Origin: Epiperipatus broadwayi
Taxonomy: Eukaryota > Onychophora > Udeonychophora > Euonychophora > Peripatidae
DNA length: 64,000 nucleotides
Direction of reading: 5' to 3'
NCBI GenBank assembly: GCA_028023455.1
Contig: JAQFVV010006469.1
Span: 560,001 to 624,000, forward strand
Position 1 is the stretch's first letter, and every line of letters begins with the position of its first letter. Under the pieces are notes generated by a model, which saw nothing but the letters and a program-made list of their open reading frames with translations, made no database searches and was not told where the DNA came from. The position numbers and the translations under genes were made by a program. Positions 1 to 11,260 of the stretch are shown here, piece after piece.

Positions 1-547
1 AATAATTCACTTCATATTTCTTAGTAATTATTTTTTTTTAAATTTAATTAAAAGTTAAAATAAATAAAAATATATCAAAAATATTTATTTAATAACCTCA
101 ATATATTTTTTTCTTTTTAATTTTTTTTTGTTAAAATTTTATAAACTACTTCTTTTCACATTTTGGTATGATAGCCATTTTATCAACATGGTGGAATTTT
201 TCTATATTTACATAACTGATAATTTTTAAAGATAATTTGAATATCTTTCATTAACCTTTTATTATATAAAATTGTTGAAATTATTTCTTCATCTAAAAGA
301 AAATACAATCTGTTGACATGAACTATGGAAGAGCAAAACGTTTTTGAATTTTATGTAAACGATTTTTTGTTTGATATAGTAAATTGAAATTTTTGGAATT
401 CAGGGGCAGAAGACATTCTCATGAACTTTTGCAGTTAAGTTGTATATAATTCTACTATGATGAAATGATTTATTGCCAGTTTAAAATATTTTTATTATTT
501 TATTATAAATTTATTTTATTGTGTAAAGAATCATTAATGGCCTTTAT
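1..547. other. AT-rich sequence, nothing recognised
   Basis: No open reading frame of note, RNA gene or recognisable repeat was found here. The stretch is homopolymer-rich A/T sequence up to the 5' edge of the first RTE copy. Confidence 0.6.
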
Positions 548-556
548 AGAAGGAAT

Positions 557-1269
557 ATGAAGATATACAAAAATAATGCATTAAAAAGGATTGAATATCT
601 CACATTTTGTAAAATTGTATGGAACAGAATTGAAAATGATATAAGAAAGTATAACTGTCAACTAGCAAGGAAAGTTGTAGAAGAAAATAAAAGTCTCAAG
701 AATGTAAAACAACATTTTGGTATTGGTAGGAAATTTATATCTGCAATAAGAAAAAAAGATGGAATTATTACTAAAAAGAGAGATGACTTCATGAAATGGA
801 TAGAAAACTTTTATCAAGAATTATATAGTAATAAAGAACAAGTACCTCCTATATCTATTATATCTTCTGAATTGCCCAGAATTTTAAATGAAGAAGTGAA
901 ACATGCAATTAAATGTATGAAGAAATGAAAGGCTCCAGGTAATGATGGAATTATAATTGATATATTAAAAGAAGCAGGTGAAGAAATAAAATTTTTTTTA
1001 GTAAAATTATATACCAAATGTCTAAATGATAAAGATATACCAGATGATTGAAAGAATGCAGTAATAATATTAATATTTAAAAAATGTGATAAAGAGGATA
1101 TTAGAAATTACAGACCTATCAGCCTTTTATTAGTTTTATACAAAAATTTTACCAAGATAATTACAACTCATCTACAAAGAACATTGGATTTCTACCAACC
1201 AAGGGAACAAGCTGGATTTAAAAGTGGTTTTAGTACAGTAGATCATATTCAGGTATTGAGAAAAGTGAG
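557..1269 (+). pseudogene. RTE reverse transcriptase, N-terminal fragment
   Basis: One frame reads the endonuclease-RT linker and the RT fingers. Recognisable RTE motifs in order are KAPGNDGI (after the TGA at 926-928), KNAVIILIFKK, DIRNYRPISLL, and QREQAGF-like followed by FSTVDHIQVL. The protein would copy element RNA at a nicked chromosomal target. Two TGA codons interrupt the frame. One sits where copy 2 has TGG (Trp, in the PxDW motif), so it is a G-to-A decay product; the other sits where copy 2 has a Gly codon. The frame is lost near 1265, where about 12 bases present in copy 2 are missing. The ATG at 557 is only the first methionine in the open stretch, not a biological start. Confidence 0.8.
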
Positions 1270-1273
1270 TTGC

Positions 1274-2164
1274 CATTATGTCTTGGGTTTGTAGATTATG
1301 AAAATGCATTTGATTCTATAAACATTTCTTCAGTGATTAAAGCATTGGATCATCAAGGTATAGATCCAGGATGATTAAAATGGGAAACTAAAGGAGTGAA
1401 AGTAAATGGTGATTGTTTAAGTTATTTAGATTTTGCAGATGATATAGTTGTTTTTGTAAATAATGCTTTATTCCTGCAGGAAATGTTGCAGGAGTTATCA
1501 GATGAAAGTAGGAAAGTAGGACTAAAGATAAATGTTAAAAAGGCTAAAGTAATGTTTAATCAATTTGCTCAAAATATGAAAATAAAGATTGATTATGATG
1601 AATTAGAAGAAATTAACAGTTACAAATACCTTGGTCAGATTATTAATACAGATGGAAACACAATGGATGAAATTAATCATAGAATTAAACTTGTTTGGAG
1701 TGCTTTTGGTAGAAATAACTTGTTACTAAAAGGAAATATGCCTATATGTTTGAAAAGGAAGGTTTTTAACAAATGTGTTTTACCAGTTCTTACTTATGGA
1801 TCTGAGACTTGGACACTTAATAGAAGAGCAATACAGAGACTCCAGAACACTCAAAGAAGTATGGAGATATGCATGTTGGGAGTAACAAGAAGAGATCAAA
1901 AATGCAATATATGGGTAAGAGAACAAACAGGTGTTACTGATCTCATTGAAAAATTTAAAAGATTGAAGTGCAGTTGGGCTGGACATATTGCTAGAAGAGA
2001 TGATAATAGATGGACAATTGAAATCTTAAACTAGATTCCAAGAAATTGTTAAAGACCCAGAAAGAGACCACATGTGAGATGGATGGATGAAATAAGAAAA
2101 TATGCAGGGGTGATGTGGAGAAGCTAAAGATTGGAGAAGATGGGTTAAACTTGGAGAGACCTTC
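1274..2164 (+). pseudogene. RTE reverse transcriptase, palm and C-terminal fragment
   Basis: After the frameshift the reading resumes with LPLCLGFVDYENAFDSIN (RT motif A region). A deletion then removes the segment that normally carries the QGD motif, and the frame continues at 1396 with YLDFADDIVVF, the catalytic FADD box. Downstream are LKINVKKAKVMF, the YLGQIIN motif, SETWTLNRRAIQRL, MLGVTRRD and the RTE signature WAGHIARRDDNRWT. A TAG at 2032-2034 and later frame changes break the tail, but RWMDEIRKYAG and FIPQWIDNG can still be read to about 2164. The catalytic aspartates are present; the copy cannot be functional because of the deletion and frame losses. Confidence 0.85.
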
Positions 2165-2221
2165 ATCCCGCAGTGGATTGATAATGGCTGATGATGATGA
2201 TGATGATTCAAAGATAAACAA

Positions 2222-5200
2222 TTTTTATTATTAAAAATATTATATGGTTAATCGATATCATGTGATGCTTAATGTTAAGCAAAACAGTTCTTTTAATTGT
2301 CTAAATTCTATTTCTGCATTCATTAAATTTAAGAAGTCCAAAAAGATATGTCAGTCTAAAATTTTGAGCTGTTGTTTCACCTACATGGTTGATATATCTT
2401 TGTAAAGAATTTGACTAAATAAAATGTACTATAATTTTACACATTTCCATAGAAACTGTAGTCATCTATTTACCTTAAGATTTAGAGTTACAATCATCAC
2501 ATCACTTCATTTACCTACACAAAAAATATGCCGTAATATTGCAGATGTACGGAAATCCCTAGCGAGCTGTATGTTAACTAACTGTCAGTAAACGTCAAAA
2601 GTAGAATCTGTTTTATATATTTGTCAAAAATGTCGATGTATTGGAAAAGCAAAGACTTCAGTTTGTTTTATTAATTTTTGATAAAAGTCTAGAAATCTAT
2701 AATGGAATCTAATTTTTTTGCTTAAAAGTTTATATTTGGTTTCTTTTTTTTTAAAAAAATCTTTCTTGATGTAATGATTAGTGGAAACGAAAAAGAAAAT
2801 CTCTCTCTTGTAAATATACCAATCAGTAAAACAGTTTTAGTGCACTGTTTATTTTTTTTAAAAAGGAAATCTTTGTTACTGTAGTAATAATTGAAAAGAA
2901 AAACTAAATTTATTATTTGATATCTTTATAATCCAAATTCAGTGTTTGAAATCATTAGTATCAATTTCCAAGGTAGTACTCACAATATAAGAGATTACCC
3001 TTTAAATAAATCCAGAAGTTACTTTCCCTAGGCTGCATATCTATAAATAATTCATAAAATTTTTACAACATCTTTTTCTTTTCAAATTTTTTTTTTCTCT
3101 AAAGTAATATATGTATATCAATAAACAAATAATTATTCATTATTTTTTTTTAGTTTATTTTATTTTCATAGGTCATCATGGTCAAGATAACATAAAATAT
3201 TGCAAATTGGGAAAAGCATTTAATCAAAAATCTACTCCATATCTGAATTTATACCAAATTTAAAAAAAGATGAAATACTTATTTTATTTAATATAAAAAG
3301 TAAGAATTAGATTTTTTAATTTTGTATAAATTTATATATTTACCAAGAACAGTTACTTTCACTCTAATCTAGAGTTATATACTATAAGCTTGAGTAATCA
3401 GTAGAGATCATATGGCTAACCATGTGATAAGTCAGATGATAGCATACATTTACATACATGGTATATTTTTCATTAATTTATTTTTTAGTTTGGAATATTT
3501 TAAGGTATCTTGACCATGGCAATATGGAAAAGGTCCAAATCATAGAAAAGTGATAAAATAATTATATGTGCTAATAAAAAAATAATAATAATATAAGTTT
3601 AAAAAAAATAAGGTGGAGTAAAAAATTTTATGGGTTATTTATTTATATAAAAAAACTAGATTAAATTTGGAAAAGCAGTTGAATTTAAGAATTTTAACCT
3701 TTTTGTTGCACAGTTGTTGTTTTTTTTTTGAGAATCCCCTGGTGTCGGTTTCGATTAAATTCCCACCTTTTTATTTTATCAAATTTAATTTTGTTTTTTT
3801 ATTATATTTTAATAAATATTGACTTATGTGCTGAAAATATATGTTTACAAATTAAAATAATTCTAAAAGTATTATTTAAATTTTTTCAAATATAAAAAAA
3901 TCATATGGAAGTGAAATACGTAATTAGATTAGTGCAAACAATAAGTTGTTTCTTACTGGACAGTTACTGCATGTGCTAGAAATAATGTTAAATTTAAAAA
4001 AAATAGACTTAGTTTAATAGTTTCAAAAGCCTAAACAAATTATTGTCCTGATTATTTAAAGCTCTTGAAATTCTATTTAAAAGTTAAAAGTTGTATTTAT
4101 AATTTTAGTAAAATAAAAATTTATCGGTTACAGTAAAGATGGAATTTTACTTTTCAGTCAATTATAAGTTGCAGCAAAAAATTATTAACTTTTCTTGACT
4201 TACCTTCTTCTAAAATCAAGTATTTTCCAATGAAAACTCAAACTAATTTATATTATTTCTCTAAATAAATAAATATAAAACATATATTTTGAAAAAATAT
4301 TCTTAAATATATAAACAAACTTAGAAAAATATATGTTCTCATTTTCAAAATCTAACAACTGAATTCTATTATAAATGTTCTCCTGTAGGAAAACAATTAA
4401 AAACTGCCAATCGATAATGTGATGAGTGTTTCATTGGCATATTTGAAATAGAAAAACTTTTATAAAATTCTGCCATTATCAGATTCTTTTTTGATTTCAT
4501 AAATTAATGCATTTTAGGTCTAGCTTTTGCCATTGTCCACAAATACCAATCATAGTGCTAAAGATAACAATTAGAGAATAATTAAAAGTTGAAGCACAGT
4601 AACATCATTTTTTCTTCTAGGAGACAATAATAAATAACAATTGATGGTTAAATTTAAGAGTACTATATCCAGAGACTCTGTTGACCATGTTAAACATTCA
4701 CTCTCTACATTATTGTAAACTCATACCCCCCCCCTCTAATCAATCTAAAATTATCAAATTATTCTTTTAGCACTGACACACTTTTTCTTTCTTCTCTTCC
4801 AGATTACTAAAAGCTGTTCCATTAATTCATTATCCTGTCTTTATGTTCTTTTGTTTTTGTCATGATGTGCTGAAAAAAAAAATATCCATCTTTTTCTCTC
4901 GCTTTCATCTTAAGATCAGTTAATACTCTACAATTTATATTGATTTTTTTTTCATCAACTTAGACTTCGGGAATAAATAATCAATTCTCTTTCTCCAAAT
5001 CTTCACATGAACCATATTTTTATTCCATTTTCATTTTCTTCTCTTTACATTCAAAACACCTGTTTTTGTATTAAATATCAATAAAATTACTCTAATATTA
5101 ATGTTCTTTTATAGTATTGCTTTATATTTTCATATATGATATTTTATTTATTTATTTTTAAACATATTAAGATTTCATAACTTTTTTATCTAATCAACTG

Positions 5201-5477
5201 AATTATATGCTCCCTCTAATAATAATGTATCTCTAAAATATTCTTTATATACTTATTCATTTATTACAAAATGCCCTGTAAAATAAAATATGCTAAAGTA
5301 GTGACATTTGTAGTTATGATCTCTAAAAATTTTGAAAAAAACTTAAACATATAAAATTTTTTTAACAATAGCGCATTTTTACTCAAACATTATTGTCTTT
5401 CAAAACTTTTAAGTTACACAAACACATAAAATATTAATTTTTAACTTTTTAGTGGAATATATACATAATATTTTAAA
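2222..5477. other. AT-rich sequence, no gene seen
   Basis: About 3.2 kb without a convincing coding frame on either strand and without a repeat that I can match elsewhere in the window. It holds scattered A and T homopolymers and a C-run near 4727. It may be old, unrecognisable repeat sequence or intron. Confidence 0.5.
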
Positions 5478-5795
5478 TACAGGTATACTTTATATCCCTG
5501 AAGTTTAGATGTAGTTATAGGGGATTTAAATCCAAACATTCAAGTTCCCTTCAGCTATCCAATCTATCTCATACAACTGATACACATGTGGAAAAAATAA
5601 CTGATCTCCAATATATAAATTTCATGCTGAATCAGTACTCATCAGTTGTTCCAGATCATCCATCTCCCACATTTATATACAATTAGTGCTCAGTTTATAT
5701 TAAGACAGAAAATCTTGAAACTTTAATAGAAGGTTTGAATATACTCCGCCATCCAACTCTGTAGCCTTCCATACCATTGAAATAGTTTATGAAAA
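5478..5795 (-). mobile_element. Hammerhead retrozyme-like repeat (about 450-bp family), partial copy
   Basis: Read on the minus strand, this matches the repeat unit described at 17743-18665. It has the block before the ribozyme (CTGAGCACTAATTG-like), the hammerhead at 5603-5657, the TATCAGTTGTATGAG-like segment and a short B-box-like block close to the unit end. It covers roughly 320 bp of the unit, so it is partial or diverged. No protein is encoded. Copies of this family lie in both orientations across the window. Confidence 0.75.
5603..5657 (-). ncRNA. Hammerhead ribozyme, type I, copy 1
   Basis: On the minus strand the order is a stem I 5' strand GATCTGGAACAA, core CTGATGA, stem II GTACT / AGCAT around loop GATTC, the GAAA box, a very short stem III region, TA as the U16.1-H17 cleavage dinucleotide, then TTGGAGATC pairing back to stem I. 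Every invariant core base is present. Stem II carries one A/C mismatch that a single transition explains. The element would self-cleave a transcript after the TA. Stem III of about 2 bp is short, as in known animal hammerheads, which often act as dimers. Confidence 0.75.
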
Positions 5796-6730
5796 AACAA
5801 TTGAAACTTTTTGAATAAGCTATGTAGCTGCTTCAGTACATACAGATAATAATTTAAATCAAGAGGCTAGTTGTAATAAACTTTATGCAACAGATTAAAT
5901 GAATCTCATTTTAATTAATTCTTTTAATTAAATTTAGAGAAATAGATATTAAAAATGAAAGAAAGAGAAATAGAGAGAGTGAGAATAGAGAGAGTAATCT
6001 TTACTAGTAAAATTGAAAAGTAATTGAATTATGAATAACAATTCATTTTTATAAGTATAAAATGCAATATTATTTTAAAAATCCAATTTTACACGATTAT
6101 TTTTTATGTCTTATATAGTTTCTCTCTATTATTTTGATTGACTAATAGTATTTTCAGGCTTATTTCTATTTGTACCTCTTTATATTGTCAGTTAAATTTG
6201 AATTTCTTAAAAAGAGCTATTTTAAAGAAATGGAAACAAAATTAAACCTGAAGAAGATTGATAATCAATCAAATTATTAGAAAGAAATTTTAAAAAAACC
6301 ATTAAAAAGTATAAAACTGATTTTTAAAAAACCATATAAAGATCTTGATTTAATGCAAGCAAAGTAAGGAGATATATGAAATTTTGAAATATTTATACCA
6401 TGCATAAAATAAAACCGAATTTTGTAATCGGTAAAGTGCTGTTGATTTGAATAATGCTTTATTATTATTATTTTCCCATTTACATTTAATTTGTTTCCTC
6501 CTTTTTTTTTATTCCTTTTAACAAATTTTTAAAATCTTGTTGGATTATTAAATTTGTAAATTTTAATTGAAAGAGTACTTTTAATTTACTTCGGCAATGC
6601 ATGTTTAGATATTGTTTCATGATATTTACAACTTGTAATTGAATTGAGATTTTTTATTTTAAAGTGTTAACAAATAAAAAATAAATTCACCAATAAAAGT
6701 AATAAATTTTAAATATTTTTATTATTTTAA
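5796..6730. other. AT-rich sequence, no gene seen
   Basis: Contains a purine-rich GAGA stretch at about 5957-5993 and otherwise AT-rich sequence. No coding frame or matched repeat was recognised. Confidence 0.5.
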
Positions 6731-6737
6731 AAATATA

Positions 6738-6743
6738 TTTATT
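6738..6743 (-). promoter_or_regulatory. Possible polyadenylation signal AATAAA
   Basis: AATAAA on the minus strand, about 43 bases past the stop of the candidate terminal exon. The hexamer is common by chance in AT-rich DNA, so its weight comes only from its position. Confidence 0.25.
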
Positions 6744-6785
6744 GACATAACAAAATTTGTACAGATGAATACTAAATACACGTTG

Positions 6786-6961
6786 TTAATGTTGGCTTAT
6801 CCATTGCTGGTATTGGCTTCTTCCATCAAGGCTGGCTTGGTAATGTGGGTCTCCTAGGTCTGGTAGATGTATGGCAGAGCCGTTAACTGCACTAACAGGT
6901 TGATGTATGAGTAAGTAGCATTCCATTTTGTTGGTATTGTCCACCCCTTTTGAGGTTGGCC
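6786..6961 (-). CDS. Candidate 3'-terminal coding exon, unidentified
   Basis: A GC-richer island in very AT-rich surroundings. On the minus strand a TATAG acceptor-like site at 6962-6966 precedes 57 open codons ending in TAA at 6786-6788. The product is of ordinary composition; its middle reads VSAVNGSAIHLPDLGDPHYQ and it ends SQYQQWISQH. An AATAAA polyadenylation signal lies about 43 bases further on (6738-6743, minus), so exon, stop and signal are in the right order. I do not recognise the protein. Against it: the polypyrimidine tract is poor, no upstream exon was found, and the plus strand has a competing reading (ATG at 6765, a signal-peptide-like run and a GT donor at 6840-6841). It could also be a diverged repeat. 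Confidence 0.3.
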
Positions 6962-7390
6962 CTATAATATTTTATTAATAGGGTATTTATTTATAACCGC
7001 AAATATTATGCGCAATTTCCTCAAACATTTTCCATCATGGAGAAGTGAAAGGTCAGATAATTTTAATGGCCTGGAAACATAATGGACATATTACAAATTT
7101 ATACAGTTTATTGGGAGGTGAATTACTTGTTTCAGTTAAATAATATGAATTGTGTTTATTTAATATTTATTAATATGTTGTGTGATTTAACTTATGAAGC
7201 ATGGAATAAATAAACAGCAAATTTAAAATTCAATGTTAGTTTGCAAATTTATTAAAGCTATATAAAGAAATGGATTTACGTGTAAATGGTTTCTAAACTT
7301 CGTTTTTATAATTTACCATGAAATGATAATAAATGTATGTAAATAAATCATTTTTATATAGCGCGATGTTTTGAAAACTGTAATATTTTA

Positions 7391-7485
7391 AAGATTTTAA
7401 CTATAAATGAATGAAATACTATCTTTTCCAAAGACTTTATCATGTGGTTGAGTGTTAGTATTCATTCATTTATAGTTAAAATCTT
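7391..7485. repeat. Short inverted repeat (30-bp arms)
   Basis: The left arm 7391-7420 and right arm 7457-7485 are reverse complements apart from one extra A, separated by about 36 bases. Both arms centre on AACTATAAATGAATGAA. Weaker complementarity continues outwards (GCGATGTTTTGAAAAC against GTTTTAAAACATG). It is probably a small foldback MITE remnant. Confidence 0.6.
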
Positions 7486-7619
7486 CAAAGGCATGTGCAA
7501 TAGCGTAATGCTGTTTTAAAACATGAAATAATAAGTAAAAATATTTTTTTTCCAATTTTAAATTTTGAAAAGATAAAATATTAGATTTCACACATAGAAT
7601 AATTATAAAAATACTGACT

Positions 7620-8960
7620 GATTTTAATTTATGAATGTGAAAATCCTTAAAAAGTATGTGGTGAATAGATGCAACTATTTGGGAATCATCTTAAATAATC
7701 AGAGAAATTGCTTGGATGATTAGGAGAGAAATTGATAAATGAAGCAAAGAAAAGAAAGTGACTGATAAAGAAGTTAACAGTGTTTTCATATAATAAATAT
7801 GAAGTAGCAAGAATTGTATGAAAAGGAGTGGCAATACAATGCATTGTCTTAGTAAAGGGGTATTAGATTACTTGGAAAAAAGTACAAAGAGAAGTAGAGG
7901 ACATGCACTAGATGCAGATGTGTGGACAGCAAAGGAGGCAATTCAAAAAGCATTAGGAGGGTCACGTTTTTATATGAGGGATGCAAAAAGCAAAATGAAA
8001 ATGTTTGGTAGATTATAATTTATGGACAATAGAAAATAGCCCAAATAGTATTTAATTAGGTTAATAAGAAAGAACAGGCAACAAGATGGGTAAGAAAGAT
8101 AGTAAGGTATGCAGAAATTTGAATATGTCAGTATACTTGTACAAAAGTTGGGATGATTGTATTAGGAGGATGTGGAGTATTATAGTGGCAAAGAATGGAA
8201 TTGAAGAATAGATACATTAATAAAAACTAGGGAGTTGAAGAGATAGAGAACTAGTATGAAAAGCAAAAAGAGTTTAAATATTCATAGAAGTAAACAGAAT
8301 ATTGGGTGTGAGTTAATTTATGATAATAGCAAGAAAAGTAGTTTACTGTTTAAGGCTCGAACAGGATCGTTAGCAACAAGGGAATATAGATATAATTAGA
8401 GAAATGTAGGTGATTTAGTCTGCAGGTTATATAAGGAAGGCATGGAAAATATTAGGTATATGCTAATTGAATATGAATGCTTACAAGCAGACAAGTTACA
8501 AATAATGAAGTTGTGTGAAAATAAATATAAATAAAGTGATTATACAGAAAGTGGCTTCTTTGTTTTTATGCTGGGTTTAGAAAATAATAAGGTGGATCTA
8601 AACATAAAGGCCATAGCTTGGACAGAGATGATGCTGTGGAAATGGGATAGAGCAGGATAGAGAAGAATATGGAAGAAACTTAGGATGGGGAATGGAAAGG
8701 GAAGATAAGCTGGATAATAGGTTTCTTTGGGCATAGTGGCTGAGAGATTCCTGTCTTCAATAAAGAAGTCACAGCATATCGCATCGCAATATATATAATT
8801 CTGTAAAACAGACAGAGTAGACACTTCAAAATTTGAACAGTTTCTCGACAGGATATTATAACACAATAAACTTTAAAACAATAATAGTAATTAAAGCTGA
8901 TGGAAATAAAATCTTAGATAAAATTTTAAAAAATTAAATTTACCGTAACAACAACAAAAA
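7620..8960 (+). pseudogene. Non-LTR retrotransposon remnant, C-terminal RT and zinc-knuckle region
   Basis: A decayed LINE unlike the RTE copies. Frames on the plus strand read the post-palm motif NYLGIILNNQRNCLDD, then at 7818-8018 the conserved block MHCLSKGVLDYLEK followed by YMRDAKSKMKMFGRL. Near 8350-8500 comes LLFKARTGSLATREYRY followed by a degraded CCHC-like segment (CRLYKEGMENIRYMLIEYEC, where one Cys has become Tyr). Such a LLFxARTG plus Cys/His tail is typical of LINE polyproteins with an APE-type endonuclease. Many stops and frameshifts separate the blocks. The 3' end, near 8950, has ACAACAACA followed by A's. The exact clade was not determined. Confidence 0.65.
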
Positions 8961-9044
8961 AAAAGATTTGTCATTTGCATATATATATATATATTAATGA
9001 AAACACACACACATATATTTAATAATACAAAGCATTAAATTTTA

Positions 9045-9290
9045 TGGTGTTTGTGCCGGGTCTTAGGATCGATTTCAGTTCTGGCCCTTCCAACTTTCGA
9101 ACTTTAATAATTCTGAGCCATAAAGCCGATAGATTACTTTTTTACGCCATTTAGTGCAGTGTTGGGTGTTAGATCCTGGATCTAAGTTCCTTATGTCGAT
9201 TCCAGTTCTGAACTTACGGCGTTCAAACTTCTTATGAAGTCCCCAGCAATAAAGTCATTCGATTATATAGAATGATTGTCCAGCGTTGTC
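9045..9290. repeat. GC-richer diverged tandem duplication
   Basis: Two units of about 110-120 bp share GTCTTAGGATCGATTTCAGTTCTG-like and GATCTAAGTTCC..GTCGATTCCAGTTCTG-like segments, each followed by a TTCGAAC/TTCAAAC block and an AATAAAGTC or ATAAAGCCGATAGATTA block. Its base composition differs clearly from its AT-rich neighbours. It may be a piece of an LTR or DNA transposon; no family was recognised. Confidence 0.45.
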
Positions 9291-10370
9291 TAAATCAATA
9301 AGACTCATAGATAATAACGATTAACAAATTGAATATTAAAACAAATATAAATATTACAATACCATAAGTATTTATTACAATTCGTGATATCAAGAGAATA
9401 TGAAATAAATTTATATAAAAAATGTAGTTTTTATTTTATTCAAATTCAATGATAAACAATTAAAACCTAGACATTTACTAACTAAATTATCATTAATTAT
9501 TTATGCACAGACTAAGTAATAACTACCGCAAAATCCTACATCCTTGATTTTAAATGTAGTGAAAATAATATAATAATGCGACTGCTGAAATAAATTACTA
9601 ATTAAAATTAGCAATAACTAGAATTATAAAGATATTAATAGCATAATAAGGAAAATAAAGAGAATTTAATGGGATTGTTGTCAAATAAAATAAAATATTA
9701 TTCAAACTAATGCGACATTTCAATTAGATTGCATTTTGCTATTATTCTTATTCAGACTGTAGATAAGCAGAGAAAATATACTTTTCATATCTCCTGCTCT
9801 ATAAATATTTTTGTGTTAATATATATATATATCCTGATACCACATTCAGAGGATTCTGTTTTCTCCACTTTTGATTGTCAACTGCTGATTGATTGATGAC
9901 TTTATACCTTCTTAGGAATAAAACTATAATTTAGTTTGTTTGTCATGATTGTAAATATATATTTTAAAAAAGTTCATTAATACACACATTTATTCTGACT
10001 TCAGCAAAAATAAGCAGCCATTTTAGTTAAGATTTGTCAGGCATCTGAGAAGAAAGGCCGTGGTGATTTTTTAATCTTGAACTCAGAGGTAAAAAATCAA
10101 TAGATTTACCGGGCTGGTATACGTGTGTTAATGAGCAGCACATTCATGTTTGTATGTTATATGAATACTCATATTGTAATAATAACTGCAATGATAAGAA
10201 TGTATGGAGTGGACATTTAGAAGTTGTGTTGTTTGGTTCCTTTAAGGTCTCAAAGAGAAATGTTAGGATCTTCTTTCATATAACAATAAACTTCTTTTTG
10301 CAAACCAGGCTGCCATTTGATGATAATCTTCGATTTAAATACTTACAATTCCAGGTCACTTTCAACTAAA
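9291..10370. other. AT-rich sequence, no gene seen
   Basis: No convincing coding frame. A 71-codon open stretch at 10154-10369 has unremarkable composition and no recognised motif, and I treat it as chance. Confidence 0.45.
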
Positions 10371-10377
10371 AAAAGAT

Positions 10378-11260
10378 TGGACAAATTGAAAGAAGAACTG
10401 TCAAATATTAAATAAGATATTGTTGGATTTTATGAAATTAGAAGCTGAAAAAACAATTGATTTAATTAAAAAGTAAATATATACTTTACTAATATTGACA
10501 CAAATATTGGAATCACAAGTGGAATGGGATTTATTATAATTAAAAAGAAAAAAAACAACATGCTGGAGATTGATAAGGTATCAGTTAAAATAGCAAAATT
10601 CGTTATTCAACTTAATGGAAGATACCAAATGTAGATAATTCAGGTTTATTCCCCAAATAACTTGGTACTGTGATGAAGAAATAGAATTTGAGTAGAAAAA
10701 TATCATTTTAAAATTGTCATAAAATATTTTAATGATGCAATAAGTGTGTTGTGCGTGAGTTTAGTTATTTATATAGAAATAAGAACTGATACAGACTTGG
10801 GAGTTTGTAGGAAAAAAAACCCTGTATATTATGAATTCTTTCTTTCAGAAAAATATTAAAGGAATAAACATGAAAGCATCTAAAATGAAGGTACAGTAAA
10901 TTTAGATTATATTTTGACAATAGAATATTATATTTTGACAATAGAAAATGTATATTTTAAAACTGTATCATCATTTAGTGAGGTGTAAGATATTGTTAAT
11001 GCAAAACTAAAAGGACGAAAATTATTAAGAAAAACAGTATTCACAGTTGATACTTCTACCCTTCAGAAATATTCTAATGAAAATCAATTTAAATTAACAG
11101 ATTTCGAAGATGTTTCAGATTTGAATGAAATCAATAGGAAGATAATCACTTACTCTATTAAAAACTGCAATAGTTATAAATAGTACCAAAAAAGTATCAA
11201 TTTACAAGTAAATTTTAACTAAGATTTCAATGCATTAGAAAAGAAAAAATATGAAAATAT
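10378..11260 (+). pseudogene. RTE apurinic-type endonuclease domain, decayed
   Basis: Plus-strand frames read LDKLKEELSNIK, then SGMGFIIIKK, KFVIQLNGRYQM followed by a stop and IIQVYSPNN, which match the RTE endonuclease middle region (GxGFI, IxxNGR, IIQVYAPT). Later come SSFSEV, NAKLKGRKLLRKTVFTVDTS and a linker LTDFEDVSDLNEINRKI typical of the endonuclease-RT spacer. The domain would nick target DNA to prime reverse transcription. A short direct duplication near 10905-10945 (TATATTTTGACAATAGAA twice) and many stops show long neutral decay. Confidence 0.7.

Larger units (their letters stand above)
548..2208 (+). mobile_element. RTE-clade non-LTR retrotransposon, 5'-truncated copy 1
   Basis: The element starts inside the linker between endonuclease and reverse transcriptase, at the point matching about 11247 in the longer copy at 10.4-13.7 kb, so it is 5'-truncated as usual for LINEs. 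It then reads through RT and the C-terminal region. The 3' end is a short GATGAT tail at about 2187-2208; a simple-repeat tail in place of poly(A) is typical of RTE-clade elements. A frameshift near 1270, in-frame stops and an internal deletion of several dozen codons before the catalytic box make it dead. No target-site duplication was found by eye. Clade assignment rests on the protein motifs in the next two entries. Confidence 0.85.

Noticed and set aside
926-1060. TGA stops in place of Trp in retroelement frames as a sign of a recoded genetic code
   Set aside because: TAA and TAG stops and frameshifts also occur in the same elements, copy 2 has TGG at one of these sites, and the elements are metazoan nuclear families. 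Ordinary decay explains it.
1780-2221. Minus-strand frames opposite RTE copy 1
   Set aside because: They are antisense shadows of the RT C-terminal region and of the GATGAT tail (poly-His/Ser).
8540-8866. 108-codon minus-strand frame
   Set aside because: Antisense to the LINE remnant whose plus-strand motifs are recognisable.
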